Source of the DNA: Paenibacillus sp. RUD330
GTDB lineage: Bacteria; Bacillota; Bacilli; Paenibacillales; Paenibacillaceae
Assembly: GCF_002243345.2 (NCBI RefSeq)
Contig: NZ_CP022655.2
Coordinates: 3,226,501-3,290,500, forward strand
Direction of reading: 5' to 3'
Length of the DNA stretch: 64,000 nt
Shown here: positions 25,520 to 34,827 of the stretch, piece after piece
How positions within the stretch are numbered: position 1 is the first letter of the stretch
Layout: every line of letters starts with the position of its first letter
Made by a program: the position numbers and the translations under genes
The notes under the pieces: model-generated
Told to the model about the DNA's origin: nothing
The model's input: only the letters and a program-made list of their open reading frames with translations
Database searches by the model: none

Positions 25520-27349
25520 TTAGCTGAACATGATTTCCTTGGCATAACCCTTGCCCTCCAGCAGGTCGTACTGGATCATCTTGTAGTCGTCGAGAAGAGC
25601 CTGCTGCTCCGCCGTCGGCTCCTCGACCTTCCCGTCCGGACCGAGCAGCACCTTCTTGTTCAATCCCGGCATGGCCGTCTTGACCTCATGAAGCAGCTTG
25701 TAGTAGGCTGGCAGCTTCTGGCCTGCGTAGGAGAAGATCTCGGGTCCGATGAAAGACGGGCTCAACGTGCCGAGCGGCTTGCTGCCCACCTCGTAATTGG
25801 AAAGCACGAGCAGCGGCGTTTCGTGGCGGAGCCTTTCGTCCGTCCAGCCTGCATCGTCATACACCTTGGCCGGAAGGCCGGGCAGATGATCTCCCCACAG
25901 GATGACGACCGTAGGCCTGCCGAGCTGCTGGATGGCCGAGGACAAGTACGACAGGGCGCCGTCCGTATGCTTGATCCCTTCGGCGTACGTCTCCACCTGA
26001 TCGCTGTACTCGGAATCGACGCCAGCCGCCCGCACCGTGTTCATGCCGTGGATGGTCTTGTTCGTGTACGGGAAGTGGTTCTGCATCGTGACGAGATGAA
26101 GGAACGCCGGCTTGCCGGTCTTCTCCTGCTCCTTGAGCTCGCGCACCGCTTCCTTCATCGCGGCCATGTCGGAGACGTAGCTGCGGGAGGACAGGTACTC
26201 CCGGTTCGGCATTTCCTTGGAGCTGGTGAATGTCTCGAAGCCGAGCATCGGGTAGACGGTGTTTCGGCTGTAGAAGGTTTTATCGAAAGGATGGAGAGCC
26301 AGCGCCGCATATCCGCGCTGCTTCAAAATGCTGACGATCGAGGGCAGGTCCGTCTGCTTGGTCAGATTTTGCTGGAACGGCACGGAGCCGTCATTCAGAA
26401 AATAGTTGGTGAGGCCGGTCAGCGCCTCGAATTCGACATTCGCCGTGCTGCCTCCGAATTCAGGCGAAAGCACGTAGCCGGACGGCTTCGTCCTGCTCGT
26501 TTCATGCAGGAACGGAAGCGGGTCCTCGCTGAGCTTGTAGTCCGTCACCCGGGTCAGATCGAAGAAAGCCTCGTTCATCACGAACACGATGTTGGGCGCT
26601 TCGGCCGGCGAGGCGGCCGGCTCCGCATCCGGAATGGACGCGTATTTGGCGGCGATCGCCTCGACGGCCTCCTTGCTGTAGCCGTCGGGCTCGGCCATCA
26701 TGCTCCCCGTCAGGTTGGAGGCGAAAGCGATGACAAAGCCGTTGTACTGGTAGTTCTGCTTCTGGTCCCAAAAGATATCCTCGTAGCTGATCCTGTTCAG
26801 AAGCGTGCTGTCCTTGCTCTCCATGATATGGACGAAGAAGAAGATCCCCGTGATGGAGCACGCGGCGAATACGACGCGCAGAACGAGCGGAAAGCGCAGC
26901 TTCGGAAGTTTGAATACGAGGAAGCCGAAGCTGCCCACGACGGCGAGCGTGAGCACGATGACAAGCGGCGAGAACATTCCCCGGGTCATGGAGGCCATTT
27001 CGCCGGCGTTTTTCAGCTGCAGCAGATCCCACGGGAAGAGCGGCTCTCCCGTCGCTTTCATTTTCTGATAGACGGCTGTGCCCGTAAGGGCGGTGACCGC
27101 GGTCACGAGCGCCGTGCCTCCGTACACATTGCGGACGATGGATGCCGCAGCCAGGAGGAGGAAGAAGAAAATGAAGCTCCCCATGAAAAACAGCGGGTAC
27201 TGGCCGGAAATCCACTGTCTCACCGCGCCGTAATCCATTCCCATCGACGCCGCCTGCATGCCCGCGTTCAGCAGCATGGCGACGAGATAAAGCGCAAGCA
27301 TGGTCAATACGATCCTTCGCGTAGGCTTGATCCAACTTCGCAAGTGCAT
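25520..27349 (-). CDS. LTA synthase-like membrane sulfatase-fold protein
   Basis: 609 residues. The N-terminal ~200 contain four to five transmembrane helices; the remainder is an extracellular alkaline-phosphatase/sulfatase fold. Expected LtaS residues are present: metal Glu in FVMNEAFFD, the nucleophile Thr in GGSTANVEFEALTG, and Asp/His in LWGDHLPG. Family members polymerise glycerol phosphate onto glycolipid or prime such polymers on the outer membrane face. It has its own promoter at 27390-27418 and interrupts the usual rsmB-rlmN adjacency. Whether it is a true polymerase or a primase/YvgJ type cannot be told. Confidence 0.88.
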   Translation of the reverse strand: MHLRSWIKPTRRIVLTMLALYLVAMLLNAGMQAASMGMDYGAVRQWISGQYPLFFMGSFIFFFLLLAAASIVRNVYGGTALVTAVTALTGTAVYQKMKATGEPLFPWDLLQLKNAGEMASMTRGMFSPLVIVLTLAVVGSFGFLVFKLPKLRFPLVLRVVFAACSITGIFFFVHIMESKDSTLLNRISYEDIFWDQKQNYQYNGFVIAFASNLTGSMMAEPDGYSKEAVEAIAAKYASIPDAEPAASPAEAPNIVFVMNEAFFDLTRVTDYKLSEDPLPFLHETSRTKPSGYVLSPEFGGSTANVEFEALTGLTNYFLNDGSVPFQQNLTKQTDLPSIVSILKQRGYAALALHPFDKTFYSRNTVYPMLGFETFTSSKEMPNREYLSSRSYVSDMAAMKEAVRELKEQEKTGKPAFLHLVTMQNHFPYTNKTIHGMNTVRAAGVDSEYSDQVETYAEGIKHTDGALSYLSSAIQQLGRPTVVILWGDHLPGLPAKVYDDAGWTDERLRHETPLLVLSNYEVGSKPLGTLSPSFIGPEIFSYAGQKLPAYYKLLHEVKTAMPGLNKKVLLGPDGKVEEPTAEQQALLDDYKMIQYDLLEGKGYAKEIMFS

Positions 27350-27389
27350 CTACTCCCTGTCCGGTATTCTCCCAAGTTCCCTTTACTTT

Positions 27390-27418
27390 ATTTTAATATA
27401 CTAGAAAAGAGATGCCAA
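27390..27418 (-). promoter_or_regulatory. Predicted sigma-A promoter of the LTA-synthase-like gene
   Basis: TTGGCA and TAAAAT with exactly 17 nt between, each one mismatch from consensus, 41 nt before the start codon. The surrounding sequence is AT-rich, unlike the rest of the locus. Confidence 0.7.
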
Positions 27419-27429
27419 CCTCGGCACCA

Positions 27430-27626
27430 TGGATTTCGGGAAAGGAAGGCCGGAAGGCTTATCGGAAGCCCGAAACCCGGGACTTCGGAGGCCCGGAATC
27501 CGGGGATTTCGGCCCTCTTCGCCGCGACGTCCTCCTGCCGGCTTCTAGGTGGAAAAAATAGAGTTGTCCGTCTGTGCAGATGTATTTTCCGAGGCCGTCG
27601 ACACCATCCAGACCTATCGATTTCCA
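27430..27626. repeat. Non-coding stretch, possible dispersed repeat element
   Basis: This part of the 330-nt gap between the LTA-synthase-like gene and rsmB has no gene. It contains short related units of the type CCCGAAACCCGGGACTTCGG and CCCGGAATCCGGGGATTTCGG. Next to them is a segment whose minus-strand translation includes GLGKYICTDGQLYFF. I believe similar segments occur in many intergenic positions of Paenibacillus genomes, but no second copy is in this window, so the repeat call is inference. Confidence 0.4.
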
Positions 27627-27631
27627 CTGCA

Positions 27632-27668
27632 AAAAACCCGAATCCAGCGATGGGATTCGGGTTTTTGC
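27632..27668 (-). terminator. Rho-independent terminator after rsmB
   Basis: AAAAACCCGAATCC pairs with GGGATTCGGGTTTTT, symmetrical so functional in both directions. It lies 12 nt past the rsmB stop and ends the def-fmt-rsmB run. Confidence 0.92.
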
Positions 27669-27679
27669 GGTTCTTGGAG

Positions 27680-29353
27680 TCAATCAGCCTTTTTAGTCAG
27701 CCTAGCGATATAAAAGCCGTCGCTGCCGAAATGCTGGGGCAGCAGCTGCAGGGAGCCGTCGAAGACAGCTTCCTCCGCGCCGGCCACTCCGGCCGCCCGC
27801 AGCGGCTCCAGCACCTTCTCCGGCCAGCCGCCGGGATCCAGCGCATATTCGGGATGGCGTCCCAGGAATGCGGCGACCTGTCCGGCGTTCTCCGAATGCT
27901 CGATCGTGCAGGTGCTGTACAGCAGCACTCCTCCCGGCTTGACCAGGCCGGCCGCCGCCTCCAGCAGGCGGGTCTGGAGCGCGGCGATGTCCTTGATGTC
28001 GCCCTCGGACTTCGTCCACTTGATTTCCGGCTTGCGGCGGATGACGCCGAGACCGGAACAAGGCGCGTCCAGCAGGACGAGATCGAACGACTCCGCCGGA
28101 TACAGCCGTCCGAGCTCCGCGGCGTCCCCGGTAACGGGATGCACGGCCCGGAGGCCGAGCCGCTTGGCGTTGTCCTCGATCAGCGCCAGCTTGTGGGCAT
28201 GCAGGTCGTTCGAGACGACCTCGCCTCGATCGCCCATCAGCTCCGCCAGATGCGTCGACTTGCCGCCCGGAGCGGCGCAGCAGTCCAGGACGCGGCTGCC
28301 GGGCCGGGGATTCGCCGCAGCGGCGACAAGCATCGAGCTCTCGTCCTGTATGCTCCATAATCCTTTGGCGTAGCCGTCGGTCATGGCCAGATTGCCGCCG
28401 CGATCCACGACAATGCCGGAATCCGGCAGAGCCGATGCCGGCCGGGCGGCGAGTCCCGCCTCTTCCAGCAGGCGCAGCGCCTCGGACGGCGTCGTCCGCA
28501 GCGGATTGAGCCGCAGGCTGCCGTGCGGCGCCTCGTTGCCCGAGGCCATGACCGCTTCCGCAGCCTCCTCGCCGAGAGCGGAGATCCAGCGCTCAGCCAG
28601 CCACTGCGGATAGGAATGCCGCAGCGACAAGCGGCGCGGCGCGTCCGCTTCGGCAGCGAAGGTTTCGGCCTTCAGCCGAGGCAACTGCCGCACGACGCTG
28701 CGCAGCACGCCGTTCACCATTCCGGCGATGCCGGAGTGGCCCCGGCGGCGGCCGATGTTGACGGCCTCGTTCACAGCCGCATGAGCGGGAACCCGGTCCA
28801 GATAGACGAGCTGGTACAGGCTCATCCGCAGCAGGGAGAGCACCCATGGCTCCAGCTTGCGCAGCCCCTTGGGAATGAAGCCCGCCAGCCAGTGGTCGAG
28901 CGTAAGCCTGCGCTGCAGCGTGCCGTACACAAGCTCGGTCGCTAGGCCGGAATCCGCGCGGGACAAGCCGGAGTCCAGCAGCGCGCGGTTGAGCTGCAGA
29001 TTGCTGTAGGCTCCATCCCGCTCGACGCGGATGAGAGCGTCGAGCGCGAGCTCGCGCGCGCTGCGAGGCTGCCTGGAGGCTGCGCTGCCGCGGCTATGCT
29101 GTCCTTGCCCGGCAGCCTGGCGCTCTGCGCCTTTGCCTGCGGCAGGCTTTGTACCGGAGCCGGCTTGTCCGGATGCGTTCCGGACCGGCGCCGAGCCTTG
29201 CCGGCCGCGCTGGCCGGCTGAGGCCTGCGCCTTCGCCGGCTTAGGCGGAGCCTGGCCGCCGGCCTTGGCCATGCCGCCGGCTTTGGCGCCGCTGCGGCCT
29301 GCCGCGCCGGGGCCGCCGGCTTGTCCGCCCGGCCCGGTCGTGCGGCCGCTCAC
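27680..29353 (-). CDS. rsmB: 16S rRNA m5C967 methyltransferase RsmB with long N-terminal extension
   Basis: 557 residues from the GTG at 29353, which overlaps the fmt stop (GTGA) and has GGAG seven bases upstream. B. subtilis RsmB is ~447 residues; the excess is a ~98-residue Gly/Ala/Gln/Lys/Pro-rich extension without hydrophobic residues. The conserved protein starts near RSARELALDALIRVE (a NusB-like RNA-binding domain), followed by the methyltransferase with CCAAPGGKSTHLAELM, DAPCSGLGVIRRKPE and the catalytic cysteine region YSTCTIEHSENA. It methylates C967 of 16S rRNA. Confidence 0.95.
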   Translation of the reverse strand: MSGRTTGPGGQAGGPGAAGRSGAKAGGMAKAGGQAPPKPAKAQASAGQRGRQGSAPVRNASGQAGSGTKPAAGKGAERQAAGQGQHSRGSAASRQPRSARELALDALIRVERDGAYSNLQLNRALLDSGLSRADSGLATELVYGTLQRRLTLDHWLAGFIPKGLRKLEPWVLSLLRMSLYQLVYLDRVPAHAAVNEAVNIGRRRGHSGIAGMVNGVLRSVVRQLPRLKAETFAAEADAPRRLSLRHSYPQWLAERWISALGEEAAEAVMASGNEAPHGSLRLNPLRTTPSEALRLLEEAGLAARPASALPDSGIVVDRGGNLAMTDGYAKGLWSIQDESSMLVAAAANPRPGSRVLDCCAAPGGKSTHLAELMGDRGEVVSNDLHAHKLALIEDNAKRLGLRAVHPVTGDAAELGRLYPAESFDLVLLDAPCSGLGVIRRKPEIKWTKSEGDIKDIAALQTRLLEAAAGLVKPGGVLLYSTCTIEHSENAGQVAAFLGRHPEYALDPGGWPEKVLEPLRAAGVAGAEEAVFDGSLQLLPQHFGSDGFYIARLTKKAD

Positions 29354-30318
29354 AGCGCTTCTCCGCCGGCTTCGATGCCGAAGACGGCGCCGCGCTGCAG
29401 CCTCGCGCCCTTCAGCCACTCGGCGGCGGCCATCGCGCGCTTGCCTGCGGGCTGGATCTCCGTCAGCAGCAGCCGGCCGCTGCCGCATTGCACGACGATG
29501 CCTTCTTCGCCGGCATCGACCACTTCGCCGGGCGCTCCGCTGCCGCCCTCACGCTCGACCCGGCAGGCGCGAACCTTGAAAGGCTCGCCGCCCAGCAGCG
29601 TGAAACCGCCCGCCATCGGCGAGAGGCCGCGCACCTGGTTGAACAGCTCGCGCGCACCGCGGCTCCAGTCCAGACGCTCGTCGTCTCGGCTGAGATTGGG
29701 CGCGTACGTCGCCTCGCTGTCATCCTGCGGAACGCGGGGAGCCTCTCCGGCCAGCAGCTGCGGCAAGGTGTCGGCCAGCAGCCGGGCTCCGGCGTCGCTG
29801 AGCTTGGCGAACATCGTCCCGGAATCGTCCCCGTCCGTGATCGGCACGACGACGCGGCTGATCATGTCGCCGGTGTCGAGGCCTTCCGCCATATGCATGA
29901 TCGTCACTCCGGTCTCCGTCTCGCCGTTCATGATGGAGCGCTGGATCGGAGCGCCGCCCCGGTATTTCGGCAGCAGCGAGCCATGGACGTTGATGCAGCC
30001 GAACCGGGGCATCTCCAGCACCGCAACCGGCAGAATCTGCCCGAAGGCCGCCGTCACGATCAGCTCGGGAGCAAGCAGCTTCAGCTCCTCCACCGCTTCC
30101 GGCCGGCGCATGCGCTCCGGCTGAAGCACGGGCAAGCCGTGCTCCAAAGCGGCGGCTTTGACCGGGGGAGGGGTAAGCTCCCGCTTGCGGCCCTTCGGAC
30201 GGTCCGGCTGAGTCACGACGCCGACCACCTCGCAGCCGAGGCTGCGGGCTTCAGGCCCGAGCAGCCACAGCAGCGAAGGGACCGCGAAGTCCGGCGTACC
30301 CATGAAAACAATGCGCAT
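29350..30318 (-). CDS. fmt: Methionyl-tRNA formyltransferase
   Basis: 322 residues from the ATG at 30318 (MRIVFMGTPDFAVPSL), with GAGG six bases upstream overlapping the def stop. The formyltransferase domain has NVHGSLLPKYRGGAPIQRSI and the catalytic MAEGLDTGDMI region; the C-terminal OB-like domain binds initiator tRNA. It formylates Met-tRNAfMet, the counterpart of the deformylase encoded just upstream. Its stop overlaps the rsmB start. Confidence 0.98.
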   Translation of the reverse strand: MRIVFMGTPDFAVPSLLWLLGPEARSLGCEVVGVVTQPDRPKGRKRELTPPPVKAAALEHGLPVLQPERMRRPEAVEELKLLAPELIVTAAFGQILPVAVLEMPRFGCINVHGSLLPKYRGGAPIQRSIMNGETETGVTIMHMAEGLDTGDMISRVVVPITDGDDSGTMFAKLSDAGARLLADTLPQLLAGEAPRVPQDDSEATYAPNLSRDDERLDWSRGARELFNQVRGLSPMAGGFTLLGGEPFKVRACRVEREGGSGAPGEVVDAGEEGIVVQCGSGRLLLTEIQPAGKRAMAAAEWLKGARLQRGAVFGIEAGGEAL

Positions 30319-30326
30319 CGGCTTCC

Positions 30327-30815
30327 TCACTCCCCGTCTTCGCGGCGGTCGCGGGCGGACCCGTCGTACAGCTCTTCCGCCAGGTCGATGAACAGAATGC
30401 CGTTCAGATGGTCGACCTCATGCTGGAACGCGCGCGCCAGGAAGCCTTCCGCCTCCACCTCGAAAAATTCGCCATCGCGGTTCTGGCCGCGCACCTTCAC
30501 CTTTTCGGCGCGGCGCACATCCCCGTTGAGGTTGGCGATGCTGAGGCAGCCTTCCGGTCCGAACTGCTCTCCCGAGCGCTCCAGAATTTCCGGATTGACC
30601 ATCTCGATCAGGCCGTTCTCGTCGCCGACGTCGACGACGATGACACGCTTGGAGATGCCGACCTGAGGCGCGGCCAGACCGACGCCTTCCGCGTCGTACA
30701 TCGTTTCCGCCATATCCTTGAGCAGCTTATGGAGATTGGAGTTGAACTTCGTGACTTCCTTGGCGACCTCGCGCAGGACGGAGTCGGGATTTTGAACGAT
30801 AAGCCGAATGGCCAT
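30327..30815 (-). CDS. def: Peptide deformylase
   Basis: 162 residues. All three motifs are present: GVGLAAPQVG, EGCLSI with the metal cysteine, and QHEVDHLNG with the HExxH metal and catalytic residues. It removes the formyl group from nascent peptides. The gene lies 93 nt downstream of priA and 8 nt before fmt, the standard order. Confidence 0.98.
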   Translation of the reverse strand: MAIRLIVQNPDSVLREVAKEVTKFNSNLHKLLKDMAETMYDAEGVGLAAPQVGISKRVIVVDVGDENGLIEMVNPEILERSGEQFGPEGCLSIANLNGDVRRAEKVKVRGQNRDGEFFEVEAEGFLARAFQHEVDHLNGILFIDLAEELYDGSARDRREDGE

Positions 30816-30908
30816 GATGGATGCACCTTCCTTGATTGCTTCGTAGTAGTAGACGCCTGGGCCGGATGTAGAAGGATATGTCGGGACAACAGGCGATAAG
30901 GCCTATTT

Positions 30909-33542
30909 CTATAAAATCATTTGGGGATCCACATCGACGCTGAACAGCACGCCGGAACGCGCCGCCTCCGCTTCGGTGCGGGTTATCGCTTCCTTGACGA
31001 GCATGGAAGCGTCGACGGCTCCCCTGTATTTGATCATGCACTGGAACCGGTATTTGTCCTTCATCCGCGATATCGGGGACGCGACAGGACCGAGCAGGTC
31101 GAACGCCCGCTCCCCGCCGCTCTGCAGCGGCGCCAGCACGCCTCTCTCGGCGGCAAGAGCCCGCAGCTTGCTTGCGAAGCGGTCGCTTACCGAAGAGAGG
31201 GTGGCGAGCTGCTCATGGGACATCGTGACGAGGATAAGCCTGCAGAAAGGCGGGTAGCCCATCATGCGGCGATGCTTCATCTCCTCCTCCACGAAGCCTC
31301 CGTAATCATGGTGCTGAGCGGCCGTGACGGCGTAATGGCCGGGGTTGTACGTCTGGATGACGACCTCCCCCGGCAGATGATGGCGTCCGGCGCGGCCCGC
31401 GACCTGCGTCAGCAGCTGGAACGTCCGCTCGCCCGCCCGAAAATCGGGCAGGTTGAGCGACGTATCCGCCGCGATGACGCCGACAAGGGTCACGTACGGG
31501 AAATCAAGCCCTTTGGCGACCATCTGGGTGCCGAGCAGCACATCCGCCTTGCGTTCGCCGAAGAGCGTCAGCCATTTCTCATGGGCGTTCTTCTCCGTCG
31601 TCGTGTCGACGTCCATCCGGATGACCCGGATGCCCGGGAACAGCTTCGCCAGCTCCTCCTCCACCTTTTGCGTGCCCGCTCCGAAATACCGGATCTGCTC
31701 GCTGGAGCAGGACGGGCATGTCCGGGGCGCAAGCTCCGCATGGCCGCAGTAATGGCAGCGCATCGCGCGCGTCTTCTGGTGGTAGGTGAGCGAGATGTCG
31801 CAATGCGGGCACACGGCCGTGTACCCGCAGGAGCGGCAGATGACGAAGGTGGAATAGCCCCGCCGGTTGAGCAGAAGCACGGATTGCTCTCCCCGTTCGA
31901 GCCGGGCTTGCAGCCCTTCATGAAGATCGCGGCTGAACATGGAGCGGTTCCCGCTTTTCAGCTCATCCCGCATATCGACAATCTTGACGGGCGGAAGCGG
32001 CCGCGCCCCTACCCGTTCGCTGAGCTCCAGCAAAGCCCCGTTGCCGCCCGCGCCTCCGCGGACGGCTGCCGCGAAACTTTCGAGCGACGGCGTCGCCGAG
32101 CCGAGCACGACGACGGCGCCTTGCTGCCGCGCGCGGCGCACGGCGACCTCGCGGGCATGATACTTCGGCGTTTCTTCCTGCTTGTAGCTGGATTCATGCT
32201 CCTCGTCGATGATGACCAGGCCGAGCTTGCCGAACGGTGCGAACACGGCGGAGCGCGCGCCGATCGCCACCTTGGCGCCGCCGCGGCGGATCCGCCGCCA
32301 TTCGTCGTAGCGCTCTCCGCTCGAGAGGCGGCTGTGCAGGACAGCGACCTCGTCTCCGAAGCGCCCCTTGAACCGCTCCACCATCTGAGGCGTCAGGGAA
32401 ATCTCCGGCACGAGGACGATCGCCTCCATGCCGAGCTCGAGAGCCCGCTGGATGGACTGCATGTAGATCTCGGTCTTGCCGCTCCCCGTCACTCCATGCA
32501 GCAGGAACGTCGCCGGCTCCGGAGCTTCCACCGCAGCCTTCAGCCGCACGAAAACTTCCCGCTGCGCATCCGTCAGCGGCAGCGGCTCGCTGCGCCGGAA
32601 CTCGCGGCCGGCATAAGGATCCCGCTGCTGCTCCGCCTCGCGGATCGCGATCAGGCCCTTGGCCTCGAGCGCCTTGGCGGAGGAGGCGCTGGCGCCCGTC
32701 TCCGACAGCATCGCCTGCAGCGTGACCGGCCCGCTCAGTTCAAGAACATATTCCAGCAGCTCCCGCTGCCGGGCAGCCTGCTTCGACATCGCGGACAGCG
32801 CCGCCTCCGCGGCGGCCCGATCCTCGGGCGGATACACCGTCAGCTGCTTGCGGACGGCGAGCCGGTCCCGGATCGATGTCTCTTCGGCCAGCACTCCCGC
32901 AGCGAGCGCCCGCTTGATCGCCGCGCCGGCTTCCGGGTACCGCTGCGCGACGAGATCCAGACGCATGTCGCCGGAGCGCCGCAGCTCCTGGACCAGAGCC
33001 GGAGGCAGCTGCTCCAGGGGCAGCTGCTGCTGGGCGACCGCAGCCTGGACCATGCCCTTGCCATCGTTCCAGCCGGCCGCAGCGTTTCCCGCGGCGGCGG
33101 AATGACCCTCCTGCCGCCCCGAAGCCGATCCGGCGTTCCCGGACGGCTCGGCGTGCAGGAGATTGGCCTTCCCGTCTCCGTCTTCCGCAAGGCGGATGTA
33201 CCGTTCGGCCTTTCCTTTGATCGCGGCAGGTATCATCGCCTGCAGCGCTGCCGTCCAGGTGCAGCAGTACTTCCCGCTCATCCACTGGGCGAGCTCGACC
33301 AGATCGGGAAGGAGCGGCGGCAGCGGATCCAGCAGCTCGGCGATCGGCTTGAGCTTTCCGGCGCTGTCGGCCGGGGCTTCGTCGGACAGGCTGACGACGA
33401 AGCCCTGCACGGTCCGTCCGCCGAATGGAACGCCGACACGGCTGCCCGGCTCGATCCACTCCTCCATGGCGGGCGGCACCTCGTAGCTGAAGGGCCGGTC
33501 TGTCTGGCGGCTCGGCACATCGACGATGACGCCGGCGATCAT
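30909..33542 (-). CDS. priA: Primosomal helicase PriA
   Basis: 877 residues. The N-terminal 3'-DNA-binding and winged-helix domains cover about 1-330, with an Ala/Gly-rich insert around 125-160. The helicase core has Walker A HGVTGSGKTEIYM, DEEHESSYKQEE, SATPSLES and a paired zinc-finger module from CRSCGYTAVCPHCD through CHYCGH to CPSCSS. Motif VI is TQVAGRAGRH. PriA reloads the replisome at collapsed forks. Its ATG overlaps the coaBC stop by four bases (ATGA). Confidence 0.98.
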   Translation of the reverse strand: MIAGVIVDVPSRQTDRPFSYEVPPAMEEWIEPGSRVGVPFGGRTVQGFVVSLSDEAPADSAGKLKPIAELLDPLPPLLPDLVELAQWMSGKYCCTWTAALQAMIPAAIKGKAERYIRLAEDGDGKANLLHAEPSGNAGSASGRQEGHSAAAGNAAAGWNDGKGMVQAAVAQQQLPLEQLPPALVQELRRSGDMRLDLVAQRYPEAGAAIKRALAAGVLAEETSIRDRLAVRKQLTVYPPEDRAAAEAALSAMSKQAARQRELLEYVLELSGPVTLQAMLSETGASASSAKALEAKGLIAIREAEQQRDPYAGREFRRSEPLPLTDAQREVFVRLKAAVEAPEPATFLLHGVTGSGKTEIYMQSIQRALELGMEAIVLVPEISLTPQMVERFKGRFGDEVAVLHSRLSSGERYDEWRRIRRGGAKVAIGARSAVFAPFGKLGLVIIDEEHESSYKQEETPKYHAREVAVRRARQQGAVVVLGSATPSLESFAAAVRGGAGGNGALLELSERVGARPLPPVKIVDMRDELKSGNRSMFSRDLHEGLQARLERGEQSVLLLNRRGYSTFVICRSCGYTAVCPHCDISLTYHQKTRAMRCHYCGHAELAPRTCPSCSSEQIRYFGAGTQKVEEELAKLFPGIRVIRMDVDTTTEKNAHEKWLTLFGERKADVLLGTQMVAKGLDFPYVTLVGVIAADTSLNLPDFRAGERTFQLLTQVAGRAGRHHLPGEVVIQTYNPGHYAVTAAQHHDYGGFVEEEMKHRRMMGYPPFCRLILVTMSHEQLATLSSVSDRFASKLRALAAERGVLAPLQSGGERAFDLLGPVASPISRMKDKYRFQCMIKYRGAVDASMLVKEAITRTEAEAARSGVLFSVDVDPQMIL

Positions 33543-34759
33543 GATTCCGATCCCTCCGGCTCCTTCGAGCCGATCCGTTCCGCGACAAGGCGCAGCAGCC
33601 GCTCGCCGGCGCCGCGCTTGCTCATGACGGGCAATGATTCAACGAGACCGTCCTTGTCGAAGATCCGGACCGCATTGGTGTCGCCGTTGAAGCCCGCCCC
33701 CTCCATCGAGACGTCGTTGCCGACGATGAGATCGCAGTTCTTGCGGCGCAGCTTGTCCATCGCATGCTCGTCCAGAGACTCCGTCTCGGCGGCGAAGCCG
33801 ACCAGAAACTGGCGCTTCTTGCGCTCGCCCAGAGCGGTCAGGATGTCGGCCGTCTTCTCCAGCTCAAGGACAAGCGTGCCGCCCGTCTTCTTCAGCTTGG
33901 AGGTATGCCGCACGACGGGCCGGTAGTCGGCGACTGCCGCCGCCTTGACCACGATGTCGGCGTCGTCGAAGACGCTGCCCGCCGCCTCCAGCATCTCCTG
34001 CGCGGATTCGACGCGCAGGATCTTCATGCCTCCGGGAAGCGGCTGCGACACGCGGCCGGCGATCAGCGTCACATGCGCGCCCATATCGCGGGCGGCTTCC
34101 GCGATGGCAAAGCCCATTTTGCCCGACGAATCATTCGTCAGATAGCGGACGGGATCAAAGCGCTCGACCGTGCCTCCCGCCGTCACGACTACCTTCTTTC
34201 CTTCCAGCAGCTTGCCCGAAGCGAAAAACCGCTCGACCGCCAGCACGATCTCCTCCGGCTCGGCCAAGCGGCCCTTGGCCACGTAGCCGCAAGCGAGCTG
34301 GCCGGTTCCGGGGTCGATGAAGCGGACTCCCCGGCTGCCGAGCAGCTCCATATTCGCGACCGTCGCCGGATGCTCGTACATGTGGACATTCATCGCCGGA
34401 GCCGCGATGACCGGAGACGTCGCGGCGAGCAGCGTCGCGCCAAGCATGTCGTCGGCCAGCCCCGCCGCCAGCTTCGCGAGCGTGTTGGCCGTAGCCGGCG
34501 CGAGCAGGATCAGGTCGGCCTTGTCCGCCAGCTCGATATGGGACACGACGGAGGGATCGCGCTCGTCGAAGGTGTCCAGATAAACAGGGTGGCGGGACAG
34601 CGTCTGCAGCGTCAGCGGCGTGATGAACTTCGCCGCCGATTCCGTCATGATGACATGCACCTCGGCGCCGGCCTGGACCAGCTTGCTGCATAGAGCGGCG
34701 CCCTTGTAGGCCGCGATGCCTCCCGTTATTCCCAGAACGATTCTTTTTCCCTGAAGCAT
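33539..34759 (-). CDS. coaBC: Bifunctional phosphopantothenoylcysteine decarboxylase/synthetase
   Basis: 406 residues from the ATG at 34759 (MLQGKRIVLGITGGIAAYKG), with GGAGG ten bases upstream. The flavin-dependent CoaC half carries the PAMNVHMYEHPAT motif and the catalytic cysteine in QLACGYVAKGRLAEP; the CoaB half starts near residue 190 with VVTAGGTVERFDPVR and has NDSSGKMGFAIAE. It performs two successive steps of coenzyme A synthesis. It is translationally coupled to priA. Confidence 0.97.
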   Translation of the reverse strand: MLQGKRIVLGITGGIAAYKGAALCSKLVQAGAEVHVIMTESAAKFITPLTLQTLSRHPVYLDTFDERDPSVVSHIELADKADLILLAPATANTLAKLAAGLADDMLGATLLAATSPVIAAPAMNVHMYEHPATVANMELLGSRGVRFIDPGTGQLACGYVAKGRLAEPEEIVLAVERFFASGKLLEGKKVVVTAGGTVERFDPVRYLTNDSSGKMGFAIAEAARDMGAHVTLIAGRVSQPLPGGMKILRVESAQEMLEAAGSVFDDADIVVKAAAVADYRPVVRHTSKLKKTGGTLVLELEKTADILTALGERKKRQFLVGFAAETESLDEHAMDKLRRKNCDLIVGNDVSMEGAGFNGDTNAVRIFDKDGLVESLPVMSKRGAGERLLRLVAERIGSKEPEGSES

Positions 34760-34827
34760 GGGGTGTTCTCCTCCCTCATCGGCAAATGCCACCCGGCACC
34801 GGCCACTCCGCCGGGTTTGCTTCCGCT

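Noticed and set aside
27388-27627. A 79-codon minus-strand frame as a real gene
   Set aside because: No usable ribosome binding site, and it overlaps the promoter of the LTA-synthase-like gene; more likely part of a repeat element.
25331-28360. A 1009-codon plus-strand open frame across the LTA-synthase-like gene and rsmB
   Set aside because: Composition is His/Arg/Gln-rich as expected of an antisense reading; it crosses two real genes and a terminator.
30921-33926. A 1001-codon plus-strand open frame opposite priA
   Set aside because: Antisense to a complete PriA with zinc fingers and helicase motifs.
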